Assembly: GCF_034259325.1 (NCBI RefSeq)
Contig: NZ_JAXIVS010000005.1
Span: 434,001-498,000, forward strand
Source of the DNA: Hyalangium ruber
Lineage (GTDB): Bacteria > Myxococcota > Myxococcia > Myxococcales > Myxococcaceae
DNA: 64,000 bases
Direction of reading: 5' to 3'
Both the position numbers and the translations under genes were made by a program. Of the stretch, positions 1 through 8,428 are shown in pieces (the first letter of the stretch is position 1; every line of letters begins with the position of its first letter). The notes under the pieces were generated by a model. The model ran no database searches. It worked only from the letters and a program-made list of their open reading frames with translations, and was not told where the DNA came from.

Positions 1-2715
1 CTCGTGCGAGAACGCCGGCGCGGGACGCTCTCCGCCCTGCCGCAGGCTGCGCGCGGCCAGGGCCCGGAGCCGATCGAACCCCGGAGGCGGTGTCGGCGGG
101 GGCGCATCCGCCATGAAGGCCGCCAACGGATCTCCCTCCGGAGGCGGAGGCTCGGGGCGCCAGGGCTTCCGCGTGTCCTCGGCCTCCCGAGGGGACGGGG
201 ACTCCTCCGCCGGACGCACGAGGAAGCGCCGGCGACCGCGGCCCCCCTCGGACGCGGGGGCTTGCTCCCTGGGAGGGGCACGCCGGGACTCCTCGTAGCG
301 CTCCGTGGGGCGCTCGGCCTTCCAGCGCTTGCGCTCGGCCTTGCTCGGCGCCGCCTCCTCGCGCTGCCCCGCGCGAACGAACCGCCCCCGGCGAGGCTCC
401 TCGAACCGAGGCGCCTCTTGCCGCGCCTGGGGCCGCACCACGCCAAACCGCGGCGCCTCGTCGAAGCGGGCGGAAGGCTGCCACTCCTCGCGCGGCCCAC
501 GGCGCTGGGGCCGCTCGCGGCGCGTCACCGGCTTGCCGTCGATCTCCAGCGCCTCGAAGTCCATCTGCCGCCGCTCGGGGTTCACGGACACCAGCCGCAC
601 CCGGCACCGCTGCCCCACGCGGATGCGCCGCCCGTCCGGGAACACCAGCGCGTGCAGCAGCTTGTCCAGCCGCCCGCCGAAGCCGATCGACTCGGTCTTG
701 ATGAGCCCCTCCACGTGCTCGACCTCCAGCTCCGCGAAGAAGCCGAAGTCGGTGATGGAGGAGACGGTGGCGTCGAACTCCTCGCCCACCCGGTCCTGCA
801 TCAGCAGCGTGGCGTAGAAGGAGACCACCTCGCGCTCCACCTGCATGGCGGCGCGCTCGCGCTCGGAGCTCTGCTCGGCCATGTCCTCGAGCTGGGACTC
901 CTCGCGATCCAGCGCCGCCTGGGAGCGCTTCTTGCCCTTGCGCAGCCAGTGGGCCTTGAGCAGCCGGTGGACCAGCAGGTCCGGGTAGCGGCGGATGGGT
1001 GAGGTGAAGTGCAGGTAGTGCTCGGCGGCCAGGCCGTAGTGCCCCACGCGCGAGGCCGAGTACACCGCCTGCATCATCGAGCGCAGCAACAGCTGGTTGA
1101 GCGCGCGCTGCTCCGGGTGGCCCTCGAGCTGGGAGATGAAGGCATCCAGCTCCTTGGAGGTGACGCCGTCGTCGAAGCGCAGCTTGAAGCCGTACGCCTG
1201 GGCCAGCGCGGCGAAGGCGGCCAGCTTCTGCTCGTCCGGCTCGCCGTGGAAGCGGTAGACGGAAGGCAGGCCCTCGTCCTGGAAGAACTTGGCCACGGCC
1301 TCGTTGGCCGCGAGCATGCACTCCTCGATGAGGCGGTGGCTCTCCTTGCGCTCGCGCTTCTCCATGCGCTCGGGCATGCCATCCTCGCCCACCACCACCT
1401 TGTGCTCGGGCAGGTCGAAGTCGATGGCGCCGCGCTCCTTGCGCATCTTTCGCAGCGCGCGGGAGACGGCCAGCAGCCGCTCGAACAGCGGGCGCAGCGC
1501 GTTGCGGTGGGGCACGTCCTTGCCATCCAGGACGTCCTGCACCTCGTTGTAGGTACACCGGGCCACGCTGCGCATGACGCCCGGGTACAGCTCATAGGAG
1601 CGAAGCTGGGCGCGCGCGTCGAACACCATGTCGGCGACCATGCACAGCCGATCCTCCTCGGGGCGCAGCGAGCAGATGCCGTTGCTCAGCCGCTCCGGGA
1701 GCATGGGCAGCACGCGGTCCGGCAGGTACACCGAGGTGGCGCGGCGCAGCGCCTCCGCGTTGAGCGGGCTGCCCTCGCGCACGTAGTGCGTCACATCCGC
1801 GATGGCCACCACCAGGCGCCAGCCATTTCCGTGGGGCTCGGCGTACACGGCGTCGTCGAAGTCGCGCGCGTCCTCGCCGTCGATGGTGATGAGCGGCAGG
1901 GTGCGCAAGTCCTTCCGCGCCTCGCCGCGCGCCTCCTCCTCGGAGACCGCCGCGCCCACCGCGTCCGCCTCGTCCATCACCTCGGGCGGGAACTCGTCGT
2001 TGAAGCCCTTCCCGTAGGCGATGGAGAGCACCTCCACGCTCGGGTCTCCCGGTCGTCCCAGCGAGCCAGCCACCTCGCCGAAGAGCCCCTGGCCCGGGTC
2101 CAGCATCCGCGCGCCCACGCCCAGGCGCACCTTCACCATGTCCCCATCCCGCGCCATCTGCGTGCGCGGTACCCGGATGGGCCCTTGCAGGCTCGTATCG
2201 CTCGGCACCACCTGCGCGTGCCGCCCGCCCTGCTCCTGGTACTCGCCCACCACCAGCTCGCGCCGGCGCTGCACCACGGTGACCAGCCGGCCCTCGAGCC
2301 GGCCCGGCCGGCCCGCGACCTCCACCACCACGCGATCCTGGTCCAGGGCGCGCGCGGCCTCCGCCGGCGGCAGGAAGACATCGTCCCCCTCGCCCGAGAG
2401 CGGGCGGACGAAGCCGAAGCCGTCCCGGTGAACGGAGAGGATGCCCTCCACCTGGTTGCGCTCCGGGCGGGTAGGCAGGGGCTCCTTGCGACCCTTGCGA
2501 CCCTTCGGCTCGGCGGGCGCGGGGCGCCGCTCCTCGAGCCGGAAGCGCTTGCCCTCCTTGAGGATCTCCCCGCCGCGCACCAGATCGCGAAGGGCGCGCT
2601 TGAGGGCGGTCTGCTGCCCGGGGTGAAGACCGGCGAGCCTGAGGAGTTCCTTCACTCCCAGGGGGTGATCGGCATCGGAGAGGATCTGCTTCAGCTGTTC
2701 AGGCGAAGGATTCAC
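1..2715 (-). CDS. rnr: Ribonuclease R (VacB/RNB family), C-terminus beyond the left edge
   Basis: Processive 3'-5' exoribonuclease of structured RNA. 905 codons are visible and stay open to base 1. A winged-helix domain lies at about residues 5-65 and cold-shock/OB segments at about 85-230. The RNB catalytic domain is at about 245-590 with the metal-binding motif GEDARDFDDAVY near residue 275. An S1 domain (DATVSSITDFGFFAEL) sits at about 640-725. After S1 comes a tail of at least 180 residues rich in Arg, Glu, Pro and Gln, longer than in the roughly 813-residue E. coli enzyme. The GTG at 2713-2715 is chosen because the frame has no ATG upstream and the protein then opens with the expected helix-turn-helix. 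No clear Shine-Dalgarno precedes it. A perfect 9-bp inverted repeat lies directly upstream. Confidence 0.93.
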   Translation of the reverse strand, partial: MNPSPEQLKQILSDADHPLGVKELLRLAGLHPGQQTALKRALRDLVRGGEILKEGKRFRLEERRPAPAEPKGRKGRKEPLPTRPERNQVEGILSVHRDGFGFVRPLSGEGDDVFLPPAEAARALDQDRVVVEVAGRPGRLEGRLVTVVQRRRELVVGEYQEQGGRHAQVVPSDTSLQGPIRVPRTQMARDGDMVKVRLGVGARMLDPGQGLFGEVAGSLGRPGDPSVEVLSIAYGKGFNDEFPPEVMDEADAVGAAVSEEEARGEARKDLRTLPLITIDGEDARDFDDAVYAEPHGNGWRLVVAIADVTHYVREGSPLNAEALRRATSVYLPDRVLPMLPERLSNGICSLRPEEDRLCMVADMVFDARAQLRSYELYPGVMRSVARCTYNEVQDVLDGKDVPHRNALRPLFERLLAVSRALRKMRKERGAIDFDLPEHKVVVGEDGMPERMEKRERKESHRLIEECMLAANEAVAKFFQDEGLPSVYRFHGEPDEQKLAAFAALAQAYGFKLRFDDGVTSKELDAFISQLEGHPEQRALNQLLLRSMMQAVYSASRVGHYGLAAEHYLHFTSPIRRYPDLLVHRLLKAHWLRKGKKRSQAALDREESQLEDMAEQSSERERAAMQVEREVVSFYATLLMQDRVGEEFDATVSSITDFGFFAELEVEHVEGLIKTESIGFGGRLDKLLHALVFPDGRRIRVGQRCRVRLVSVNPERRQMDFEALEIDGKPVTRRERPQRRGPREEWQPSARFDEAPRFGVVRPQARQEAPRFEEPRRGRFVRAGQREEAAPSKAERKRWKAERPTERYEESRRAPPREQAPASEGGRGRRRFLVRPAEESPSPREAEDTRKPWRPEPPPPEGDPLAAFMADAPPPTPPPGFDRLRALAARSLRQGGERPAPAFSHE

Positions 2716-2720
2716 AAGGA

Positions 2721-2748
2721 CTCGTAGCGTGGACCTGTCCGCTACGAG
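2721..2748. repeat. 9-bp perfect inverted repeat just upstream of rnr
   Basis: CTCGTAGCG at 2721-2729 is followed after 10 bases by CGCTACGAG at 2740-2748. It begins 5 bases upstream of the rnr GTG, so in the transcript it would form a hairpin beside the ribosome-binding region. It could be an operator or a 5'-UTR hairpin; RNase R makes feedback on its own mRNA conceivable, but that is inference. Confidence 0.6.
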
Positions 2749-2764
2749 AACGGGTAGGCCCTGT

Positions 2765-2791
2765 CTCGCTGGAGGGGAACCCCCCAGCGAG
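2765..2791 (-). terminator. Hairpin terminator after the 2828-4273 gene
   Basis: CTCGCTGG at 2765-2772 pairs with CCAGCGAG at 2784-2791, and the loop contains GGGG and CCCC that extend the stem with one bulge. It lies 37 bases beyond the stop at 2828. No U-run follows, so it may be weak or factor-dependent. Confidence 0.5.
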
Positions 2792-2827
2792 CGGTTGACT
2801 CCTGGCCTGCCCCAGCGGGAGCGGGCT

Positions 2828-4273
2828 TCAGGGCTTGACCGTCACGTTGATCTTGAACGAGCGCTCCACCACGCCCGGCGTGAAGGCCTTGGCGAGGAAG
2901 AACTCCATCTCGCTGGCCCCGGGGCTGCGCGGGGTGAAGAAGAACTCGCGGGTGGCCGTGCCGCCCTCACCCGTACCCGGCTCGAAGCGCGCCTCGCGCA
3001 GACCCACGCGCTTGGCCATCGTCGGCTCGACGGCCCAGGTGTAACCGGGCTGCTCCTGCAGGCGCACCGTGAGGCCGTTGTTGAGCTTCACGTCCACCGA
3101 GGTGGGCACCTCGCCCTCCACGTGGACGATCTCCATGTCCTCGCGGGACACGCGCGCCTCGACCGGCCGCGGCTCGAAGTTCTCCACGCTCACCCGACCG
3201 CCCCACCCGGAGGCCTTCTCCACCACGCCCGTCACCTGGAGCAGCTGCCCCACGTTGCGGCGCATGCCCTTGGTGCCCTTGCCCTCGAGGATGAAGGACA
3301 CCTGCTGCCGGGTACCGGCGTTGGAGACCACGAGCACGAAGTCCTCGCCCGTCATCTCCAGGTTGCCGCGCAGCGAGGCGAAGCCCTTGATGCCCGCGCC
3401 CATTCCGGCGCTCACCACCATGGACACCTCGCCGGGCGACAGGAAGCGCAGCTTGGCCTCCGTCTCGACCGGAGCGACGACAGGAACCTCGGCCTCTGGC
3501 TTCTTGGCGGAGTACTTCCGGACATCCACCGTGCCGCCGTAGTTCGTCGTCTTGCGGATCAGCCCGCTGACGGAGACCTTGTGGTCCACGTACGCGGGCA
3601 GCACTTCCTGATCCGGGCCCATCAGCAGGAACGTCAGCTCGCGCTTGTCGCGGCCCACGACGATCAGCTGCGGCAGGCCCTCTTGGACGACCAGGCGGCC
3701 CTTGAGGCTGCCCTCGCCGAAGACGCCCCGGCCCTCGCCGGCGGTGAGCAGTTGCTCCATCTCACGCTTGGTGAGCGGATCTCCCGGAGGAGGCAGCTTC
3801 GTGGCGCGCGGCCGCTGGCGCTCGGGCGGCGGCGCGACCGGAGCGGCCGCGGCCTTGGCGCCCTTGCCCCCGGCCTTCCCCTTGGGAGCGGCCTCGGCCT
3901 TCTCGCCCTTCTCAGCCTTCTCGGGCTTGGTGGCTTCGGCCTTCTCGGCCTTCTCGGCCTTCTCAGCCTTCTCGCCCTTCTCAGCCTTCTCGGGCTTGGT
4001 GGCCTCGGCCTTCTCAGCCTTCTCGCCCTTCTCGGCCTTGGCTGCCTTGCCCTTGGCAGGGGCCTTGGCGGCGGGAGCCTTGGCGGCGGGAGTCTTGGCG
4101 GCGGGAGCCTTGGCGCCCTTGCCTCCAGTGACCTTCTCCTTCACGGCCTTCGCCACCTTCGTCGCCACTTTCGCCACCCGCTTGCTCGCGTTCTTGAGAA
4201 GTTCCAGCCGCGCTGCCTTGTCCTTCTTGGCTGCGGAGGTCGCCTTCTTGGCCCCGGACTTGGGCTTGGCCAT
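2828..4273 (-). CDS. Lys/Ala/Glu-tailed protein with two OB-like repeats and a chagasin-like C-terminus
   Basis: 481 residues, no family recognised with certainty. Residues 1-155 are a histone-H1-like low-complexity tail (AKPKSGAKKATSAAKKDKAA at the start, then Ala-Pro-Lys and Lys-Ala-Glu repeats). Residues 189-254 and 300-367 resemble each other. Each starts LKG or LRG, has an alternating hydrophobic core and ends in V-x-G-[LV]-[IV]-x-K, then GGxVxV, which suggests a duplicated OB-type beta barrel. Residues 388-480 look like the chagasin/I42 protease-inhibitor fold: QPGYTW in the NPTTGYxW position and GEGG in the GxGG position, but no RPW. There is no signal peptide, so a cytoplasmic or nucleoid-associated role is more likely than secreted inhibition. 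ATG 4273 is preceded by GGGAGAC at good spacing. It is transcribed divergently from moeA. Confidence 0.75.
   Translation of the reverse strand: MAKPKSGAKKATSAAKKDKAARLELLKNASKRVAKVATKVAKAVKEKVTGGKGAKAPAAKTPAAKAPAAKAPAKGKAAKAEKGEKAEKAEATKPEKAEKGEKAEKAEKAEKAEATKPEKAEKGEKAEAAPKGKAGGKGAKAAAAPVAPPPERQRPRATKLPPPGDPLTKREMEQLLTAGEGRGVFGEGSLKGRLVVQEGLPQLIVVGRDKRELTFLLMGPDQEVLPAYVDHKVSVSGLIRKTTNYGGTVDVRKYSAKKPEAEVPVVAPVETEAKLRFLSPGEVSMVVSAGMGAGIKGFASLRGNLEMTGEDFVLVVSNAGTRQQVSFILEGKGTKGMRRNVGQLLQVTGVVEKASGWGGRVSVENFEPRPVEARVSREDMEIVHVEGEVPTSVDVKLNNGLTVRLQEQPGYTWAVEPTMAKRVGLREARFEPGTGEGGTATREFFFTPRSPGASEMEFFLAKAFTPGVVERSFKINVTVKP
3900..4019 (-). repeat. 69-bp-offset direct repeat inside the acidic/basic tail
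   Basis: About 51 bases starting at 3900 recur at 3969 with one mismatch, encoding two copies of KAEATKPEKAEKGEKAE. The repeat is in frame and changes tail length in 23-residue steps, which makes it a likely site of length variation between strains. Confidence 0.8.
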
Positions 4274-4435
4274 CGACGCTGTCTCCCTAGGGTTTCCCGT
4301 GTGATTTCAACGGGTTGGCGGGTCGCCTCCCCGACTTGAGGCGTGTCACGCGATCAACGGAGCTTGTAACGGTGATCAGCGGGACTGTCAAACAAAGTCT
4401 TGAATTTCCTAGAGACTTCGATCTCAGTGCCCCCC

Positions 4436-5671
4436 ATGAGCATTGGATCCGATCTGTTGCCGGTGGAGGACGCGCGTGCGCGCGCGCTCGCCCTCGCCTC
4501 TCCCCTACCCGCCGAGTGGGCCCGCCTCGAGGAGGCCCTGGGCCGGGCGCTCGCGGCGGATGTCCGCGCCCAGCGGACGCTGCCCCCGTGGGACAACTCC
4601 GCCATGGACGGCTACGCGGTGCGTAGCGCGGACCTTACCGGGCAACTGCCCGCGCGGCTCACCATTCTGGAGACGATCCACGCTGGCGGCACGCCCCGCC
4701 ACGAGCTGCGTCCTGGCACCTGCGCCCGGATCATGACCGGCGCGCCGCTACCGGCGGGGGCGGATGCGGTGGTGATGCAGGAGCGCACGAAGCCCGGAGC
4801 CCCAGGCGAGACGCCACCCACCGTGGAGATCCTCGAGGCCGTCGCGGCGGGCGCCTTCGTCCGCCCCCGAGGAGAGGATGCCCGGGCCGGAGAGCCCCTG
4901 CTCGTCCAGGGTACGCCGCTGGGCATTCCGGAGGTGGGGTTGCTGACCGGCCAGGGGATGTCCCTGGTGCCCGTGCCTCGCCGCCCCCGGGTGGCGATCC
5001 TCTCCACCGGAGACGAGCTGTGCCGGGCGGATGAGCCCCCCGAGGGCCGCATCGTCGACACCAATGGCCCGGCGCTGGCGCTGGCCGTCTCTCGCGCGGG
5101 CGGCCTGCCCACCGTGCTGGGCATCGCCCGGGACACGCTGGAAGAGGTGTCCTCGCGCCTGGCGGCCGCGCAGGGCTTCGACGTGGTGCTCACCAGCGCG
5201 GGCGTCTCGGTGGGCGAGCGGGACTTCGTCAAGGCGGCCCTCGAGCAACAGGGCGTGGAGATGAACTTCTGGCGGGTGGCCATCAAGCCCGGCAAGCCCC
5301 TGGCCGTGGGCCGACGCGGTGCCACGCTGTACTTCGGGCTACCGGGCAACCCCACCTCTTCCCTGGTGACCTTCGAGCTGTTCGTCCGGCCCGTGCTCCG
5401 CCGCCTGCAGGGCCACACCGACGTGGAGCCCCCTCGCGTGCCCGGCCGCCTGGAGGGAGAGCTGCGCAAGCCACCTGGGCTGGCGCACTACATCCGTGTA
5501 GCGGCCTCCTGGCGGGAGGGCGAGCTCTGGGTTCGTCCGCTCGCCACGCAGACCTCCGGGGCTTTGCGCTCCGCGGCATCGGCCACTCACCTGCTGCACT
5601 TTCCCCGCTCCGCCAACAGTCTGACTCATGGGGCGCATGTGGAACTCTTGCCGGTCTCCTGGAGCGCCTGA
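4436..5671 (+). CDS. moeA: Molybdopterin molybdenumtransferase MoeA
   Basis: Inserts molybdate into adenylylated molybdopterin, the last common step of Mo-cofactor synthesis. The 411-residue frame shows the family signatures in order: DNSAMDGYAV near residue 50, MTGAPLPAGADAVV near 100, ILSTGDEL near 187, SAGVSVGERDFVK near 250, KPGKPLAVG, and FGLPGNPTSSLVTFELF near 300. Length is normal for the family. The ATG at 4436 directly follows a run of C and has no clear Shine-Dalgarno. A TTG at 4400 would add 12 residues with no better site. moaA lies far away at 49805, so the cofactor genes are scattered here. Confidence 0.95.
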   Translation: MSIGSDLLPVEDARARALALASPLPAEWARLEEALGRALAADVRAQRTLPPWDNSAMDGYAVRSADLTGQLPARLTILETIHAGGTPRHELRPGTCARIMTGAPLPAGADAVVMQERTKPGAPGETPPTVEILEAVAAGAFVRPRGEDARAGEPLLVQGTPLGIPEVGLLTGQGMSLVPVPRRPRVAILSTGDELCRADEPPEGRIVDTNGPALALAVSRAGGLPTVLGIARDTLEEVSSRLAAAQGFDVVLTSAGVSVGERDFVKAALEQQGVEMNFWRVAIKPGKPLAVGRRGATLYFGLPGNPTSSLVTFELFVRPVLRRLQGHTDVEPPRVPGRLEGELRKPPGLAHYIRVAASWREGELWVRPLATQTSGALRSAASATHLLHFPRSANSLTHGAHVELLPVSWSA

Positions 5672-5781
5672 AGAACATCGGGGGGATTGGCTCATCCAAC
5701 CTGTTGGTTCCCGTGGGCCTCACTTGACTTGAACCCCAACGAACCCTGAAAAGGGCTCTCTCGACTGGAGAACGGTTCACC

Positions 5782-6453
5782 ATGTCTGACACCCGTCCAC
5801 CCCAGGTCCTCCCGGCCCGCAAGCCCACTCAGCACCTGGAGCGCTACTCCGAAGCGGACATTCCCACCGAGCGGGGCGTGCTGCGGACGGTCGTCTTCAA
5901 GGATCGCCGCAACGGGCGGGAGCACGTGGCGCTGGTGGTGGGCGAGGTGGCGGGCGTGGAGGGCGTGCCGGTCCGGGTTCACTCCGAGTGCCTGACCTCG
6001 GAAGTCTTCGGCAGCCTGAAGTGCGACTGCCGGGAGCAGCTGGATCGGGCCCTGGACTTCATCTCCCAGGGGGGATGTGGGGTCGTCCTCTACCTCCGCC
6101 AGGAAGGCCGAGGCATCGGCCTGGGCAACAAGATCAAGGCGTACGCCCTGCAGGCCAAGGGGTACGACACGTACGAATCCAACCGGCAATTGGGTTTCGC
6201 GGACGACCTTCGCAGCTATGATATCGCCGCGGAGATGCTCCGGTCGCTGGACGTGCGGTCGGTGGACCTCATAACGAACAACCCATTGAAGATCGCGGGG
6301 CTGGTGGAGGAAGGCATCCCCGTGCGGCGTCGAATCCCTTCCCGGACCGAGCACAATCCGCATAACGTCGGCTACCTGAAGACCAAGCGCGAGCGTACGG
6401 GGCACCTGATTGAGCTCTTCGCCGAGGAAGACACGGAAGCAAAAGCCGGCTGA
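5782..6453 (+). CDS. ribA: GTP cyclohydrolase II
   Basis: Converts GTP to 2,5-diamino-6-ribosylamino-pyrimidinone phosphate, formate and pyrophosphate, the first step of riboflavin synthesis. 223 residues. The zinc ligands appear as C(x10)CxC in SECLTSEVFGSLKCDC, the GTP/active-site motif is LRQEGRGIGLGNK, and NNPLKIAGL near residue 175 is typical of RibA. It is monofunctional: no RibB domain is attached. ATG 5782 has GGAGAA about 10 bases upstream. Its 3' end overlaps the next gene by 44 bases. No FMN riboswitch is visible in the 110 bases before it. Confidence 0.95.
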   Translation: MSDTRPPQVLPARKPTQHLERYSEADIPTERGVLRTVVFKDRRNGREHVALVVGEVAGVEGVPVRVHSECLTSEVFGSLKCDCREQLDRALDFISQGGCGVVLYLRQEGRGIGLGNKIKAYALQAKGYDTYESNRQLGFADDLRSYDIAAEMLRSLDVRSVDLITNNPLKIAGLVEEGIPVRRRIPSRTEHNPHNVGYLKTKRERTGHLIELFAEEDTEAKAG

Positions 6454-7375
6454 CAAGCCGCTGCGCGAGTACCGCGCGCGCGAGTCGGCACGCCGAGTCC
6501 AGGCCGCTGAGCGCGCCTCGAAGGACGGCGCCGGCAAGGTGCCGTTCCACGTGCGCTTCTGGGGCGTGCGTGGCTCGATTCCCTCTCCGGGACCGCACAC
6601 GCGGATCTACGGCGGCAACACCCCGTGCGTGGAGATGCGCGTGGGGGACGAGCTGCTGGTGTTCGATCTGGGCACGGGCGCGCTGCCGCTGGGCGATAGC
6701 CTGCTGGCGTCGGGCAAGCCGGTGCAGGCCTCGGTGTTCCTGTCGCACTACCACTACGACCACCTGCAGGGCCTGCCGTTCTTCAAGCCGATCTTCGTGC
6801 CGCAGAACGGGTTCACCTTCTACGGCGCGCCTCGCAACGGGCAGTCGGTGAAGCAGATCCTCTCGGGGCAGATGACGCAGCCCTACTTCCCGGTGACGGC
6901 GGAAGGGGTGTTCCGGGCGCAGCTGAGCTACCACGACATCCAGCCGGGCTCGGTGTTGACGGTGGGTCCGGCGCGGGTGCGCACGGTGGAGCTGAACCAC
7001 CCGGGCGGCAACCTGGGCTACCGGGTGGAGTGCGAGGGCCGCTCGGTGGTGTACGCGACGGACATCGAGCACAGCGACGAGGAGAACGCGCGCTTCTTCG
7101 AGTTCGCCAGGGGCGCCGACCTGCTCATCTACGACTCGATGTACACCGAGGATGAGTACTGCGGGCGGCACGGACCGCCGCGCACGGGCTGGGGACACTC
7201 GACGTTCCAGGCGGCGGTGCATGCGGCCAACGAGTGCCAGGCGAAGACGTTGGTGCTCTTCCACCATGATCCGGGGCGTGACGACGCGAGCATGAACCGG
7301 ATGCTGCGTCAGGTGCGCAAGCACCGCCCCGAGGCCATCGCGGCCAAGGAAGACATGGTGCTCAAGCTGCCCTGA
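6410..7375 (+). CDS. MBL-fold metallo-hydrolase
   Basis: 321 residues. After a basic N-terminal 45 residues comes a metallo-beta-lactamase fold beginning RFWGVRGSIPSPG. The di-metal motif is HYHYDHLQG (HxHxDH), followed by a His in ELNHPGG, an Asp in YATDIEH and a late His in LFHHDPGRDD, so the metal site looks complete. It resembles the PhnP/cyclic-phosphodiesterase-like branch, but the substrate cannot be read from sequence. The start is uncertain. TTG 6410 has GGGG 7 bases upstream and lies inside ribA, while GTG 6539 would begin right at the fold. The overlap with ribA suggests co-transcription. Confidence 0.85.
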   Translation: MSSSPRKTRKQKPADKPLREYRARESARRVQAAERASKDGAGKVPFHVRFWGVRGSIPSPGPHTRIYGGNTPCVEMRVGDELLVFDLGTGALPLGDSLLASGKPVQASVFLSHYHYDHLQGLPFFKPIFVPQNGFTFYGAPRNGQSVKQILSGQMTQPYFPVTAEGVFRAQLSYHDIQPGSVLTVGPARVRTVELNHPGGNLGYRVECEGRSVVYATDIEHSDEENARFFEFARGADLLIYDSMYTEDEYCGRHGPPRTGWGHSTFQAAVHAANECQAKTLVLFHHDPGRDDASMNRMLRQVRKHRPEAIAAKEDMVLKLP

Positions 7376-7396
7376 GCCCCGGGTGGCTCACGGGGC
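7373..7396. terminator. Hairpin between convergent genes
   Basis: GCCCCG at 7376-7381 pairs with CGGGGC at 7391-7396. An alternative stem TGAGCC (7373-7378) with GGCTCA (7385-7390) overlaps it. It occupies the 12-base gap between two convergent stop codons and could serve both strands. Confidence 0.45.
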
Positions 7397-8428
7397 CTTG
7401 GCGGCGGGGGCGGCGCGGGTGAACTCCGGCAGCAGGTACTCGTCCACGGGCGGGGCCTTCTCCAGGAGGCCCAGGTCCACCAACTGCTGGCCCAGCGTCT
7501 CCCAGCGCTCACGGCTCTGGGTGCCCAGGCCCTTGGCCTTCGTCTCCTCGGTCTCGATGAGCGGCTTCTGCACCTCGGCCACGGCGGCGAAGGTCTCCGG
7601 ATCCATGGTGGTGTTGAGCTTCGCCATCACGTCATTGGCCGGCTTGGGGTCGTCCAGATAGGCCCGCCAGCCCTCGCGCACGGCCTCGATGAAGGCGCGC
7701 ACGCGCTCGGGCGACTTCTGCACCAGATCCTTCCGGGCAATCACCACCGTGGCGTAGGGGTTGAAACCCTCGTCCGCCAGCGCGAAGACGACAGGGTTGG
7801 CGCCCTCCTTCTTGGCCGCCAGCGGCTCGGAGGTAAGGAAGCACTGCTGGGCGAAGTCCTTGTCCGCCACGAAGCGGGCCACGCCCCCGTCGTAGGGCAC
7901 CACCTTCACCTTGTCGAAGCCGTACTTCTTCTTCAGGAAGATCGCGAAGGCCGCCCCGGGCTCCAGGGACACCGTCCCGCTGGAGAACACCTCCGCCATC
8001 GAGGTGAGCCCCCGGGAGGCGTGGGCCATGATGGCGCGCGGAGTCTTCTGGTACACGGCGAACAGCGGCACCAGATCCAGCCCACGGGCGCGCGCCACCA
8101 GAAGCTGGTCCGCGCCGGTGACGGCGAACTCCACCTGGCCCATGGCCACCATCTGGTTGACCGGGGCGCCGGAGCCACCGCTGATGACCTCCACCTCCAG
8201 CCCATGCCGGGTGAAGGCCCCGCTCTCGCGCGCGGCGTAGAAGCCGCCGAACTCAGGCTCGGCCACCCAGTCCAGCGCCAGCTTCATCCGGACCGGCGCC
8301 GGCGCGGGGCTCGCGGCCGCGGCAGTCCCCTCCCCGGCCGCCGGGGGTGGAGCCTTGTCCTTGCTGCAGCCCAGCACGCTCAGCGCCGCCAGGCACCCCA
8401 GCACCCCAACCCAGCACAGCTTCCTCAT
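7388..8428 (-). CDS. NMT1/THI5-like substrate-binding lipoprotein
   Basis: 346 residues. A lipoprotein signal with lipobox LSVLGC places Cys at residue 21, so the protein is membrane anchored in the periplasm. The mature part matches the NitT/TauT/THI5 solute-binding family: LALDWVAEPEFGGFYAARE at the start, then GSGAPVNQMVAMGQVEFAVTG and repeated helix-strand units. Ligands of the family include pyrimidine thiamine precursors, taurine and nitrate; the ligand here is not readable. No ABC permease or ATPase lies beside it. It is last in the minus-strand block and overlaps the SDR stop by 4 bases (ATGA), so it is translationally coupled to the dehydrogenase. Confidence 0.88.
   Translation of the reverse strand: MRKLCWVGVLGCLAALSVLGCSKDKAPPPAAGEGTAAAASPAPAPVRMKLALDWVAEPEFGGFYAARESGAFTRHGLEVEVISGGSGAPVNQMVAMGQVEFAVTGADQLLVARARGLDLVPLFAVYQKTPRAIMAHASRGLTSMAEVFSSGTVSLEPGAAFAIFLKKKYGFDKVKVVPYDGGVARFVADKDFAQQCFLTSEPLAAKKEGANPVVFALADEGFNPYATVVIARKDLVQKSPERVRAFIEAVREGWRAYLDDPKPANDVMAKLNTTMDPETFAAVAEVQKPLIETEETKAKGLGTQSRERWETLGQQLVDLGLLEKAPPVDEYLLPEFTRAAPAAKAP

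Noticed and set aside
3900-4062. Possible CRISPR-like repeat cluster
   Set aside because: The repeats are in-frame codons of the tail gene with no spacers.
2729-4339. 536-codon plus-strand frame with Leu/Gly runs
   Set aside because: The Leu/Gly runs are the antisense of the Lys/Ala/Glu tail; not a membrane protein.
5672-5781. FMN riboswitch before ribA
   Set aside because: Too short and no conserved RFN element segments; only a small CCAAC/GTTGG stem.
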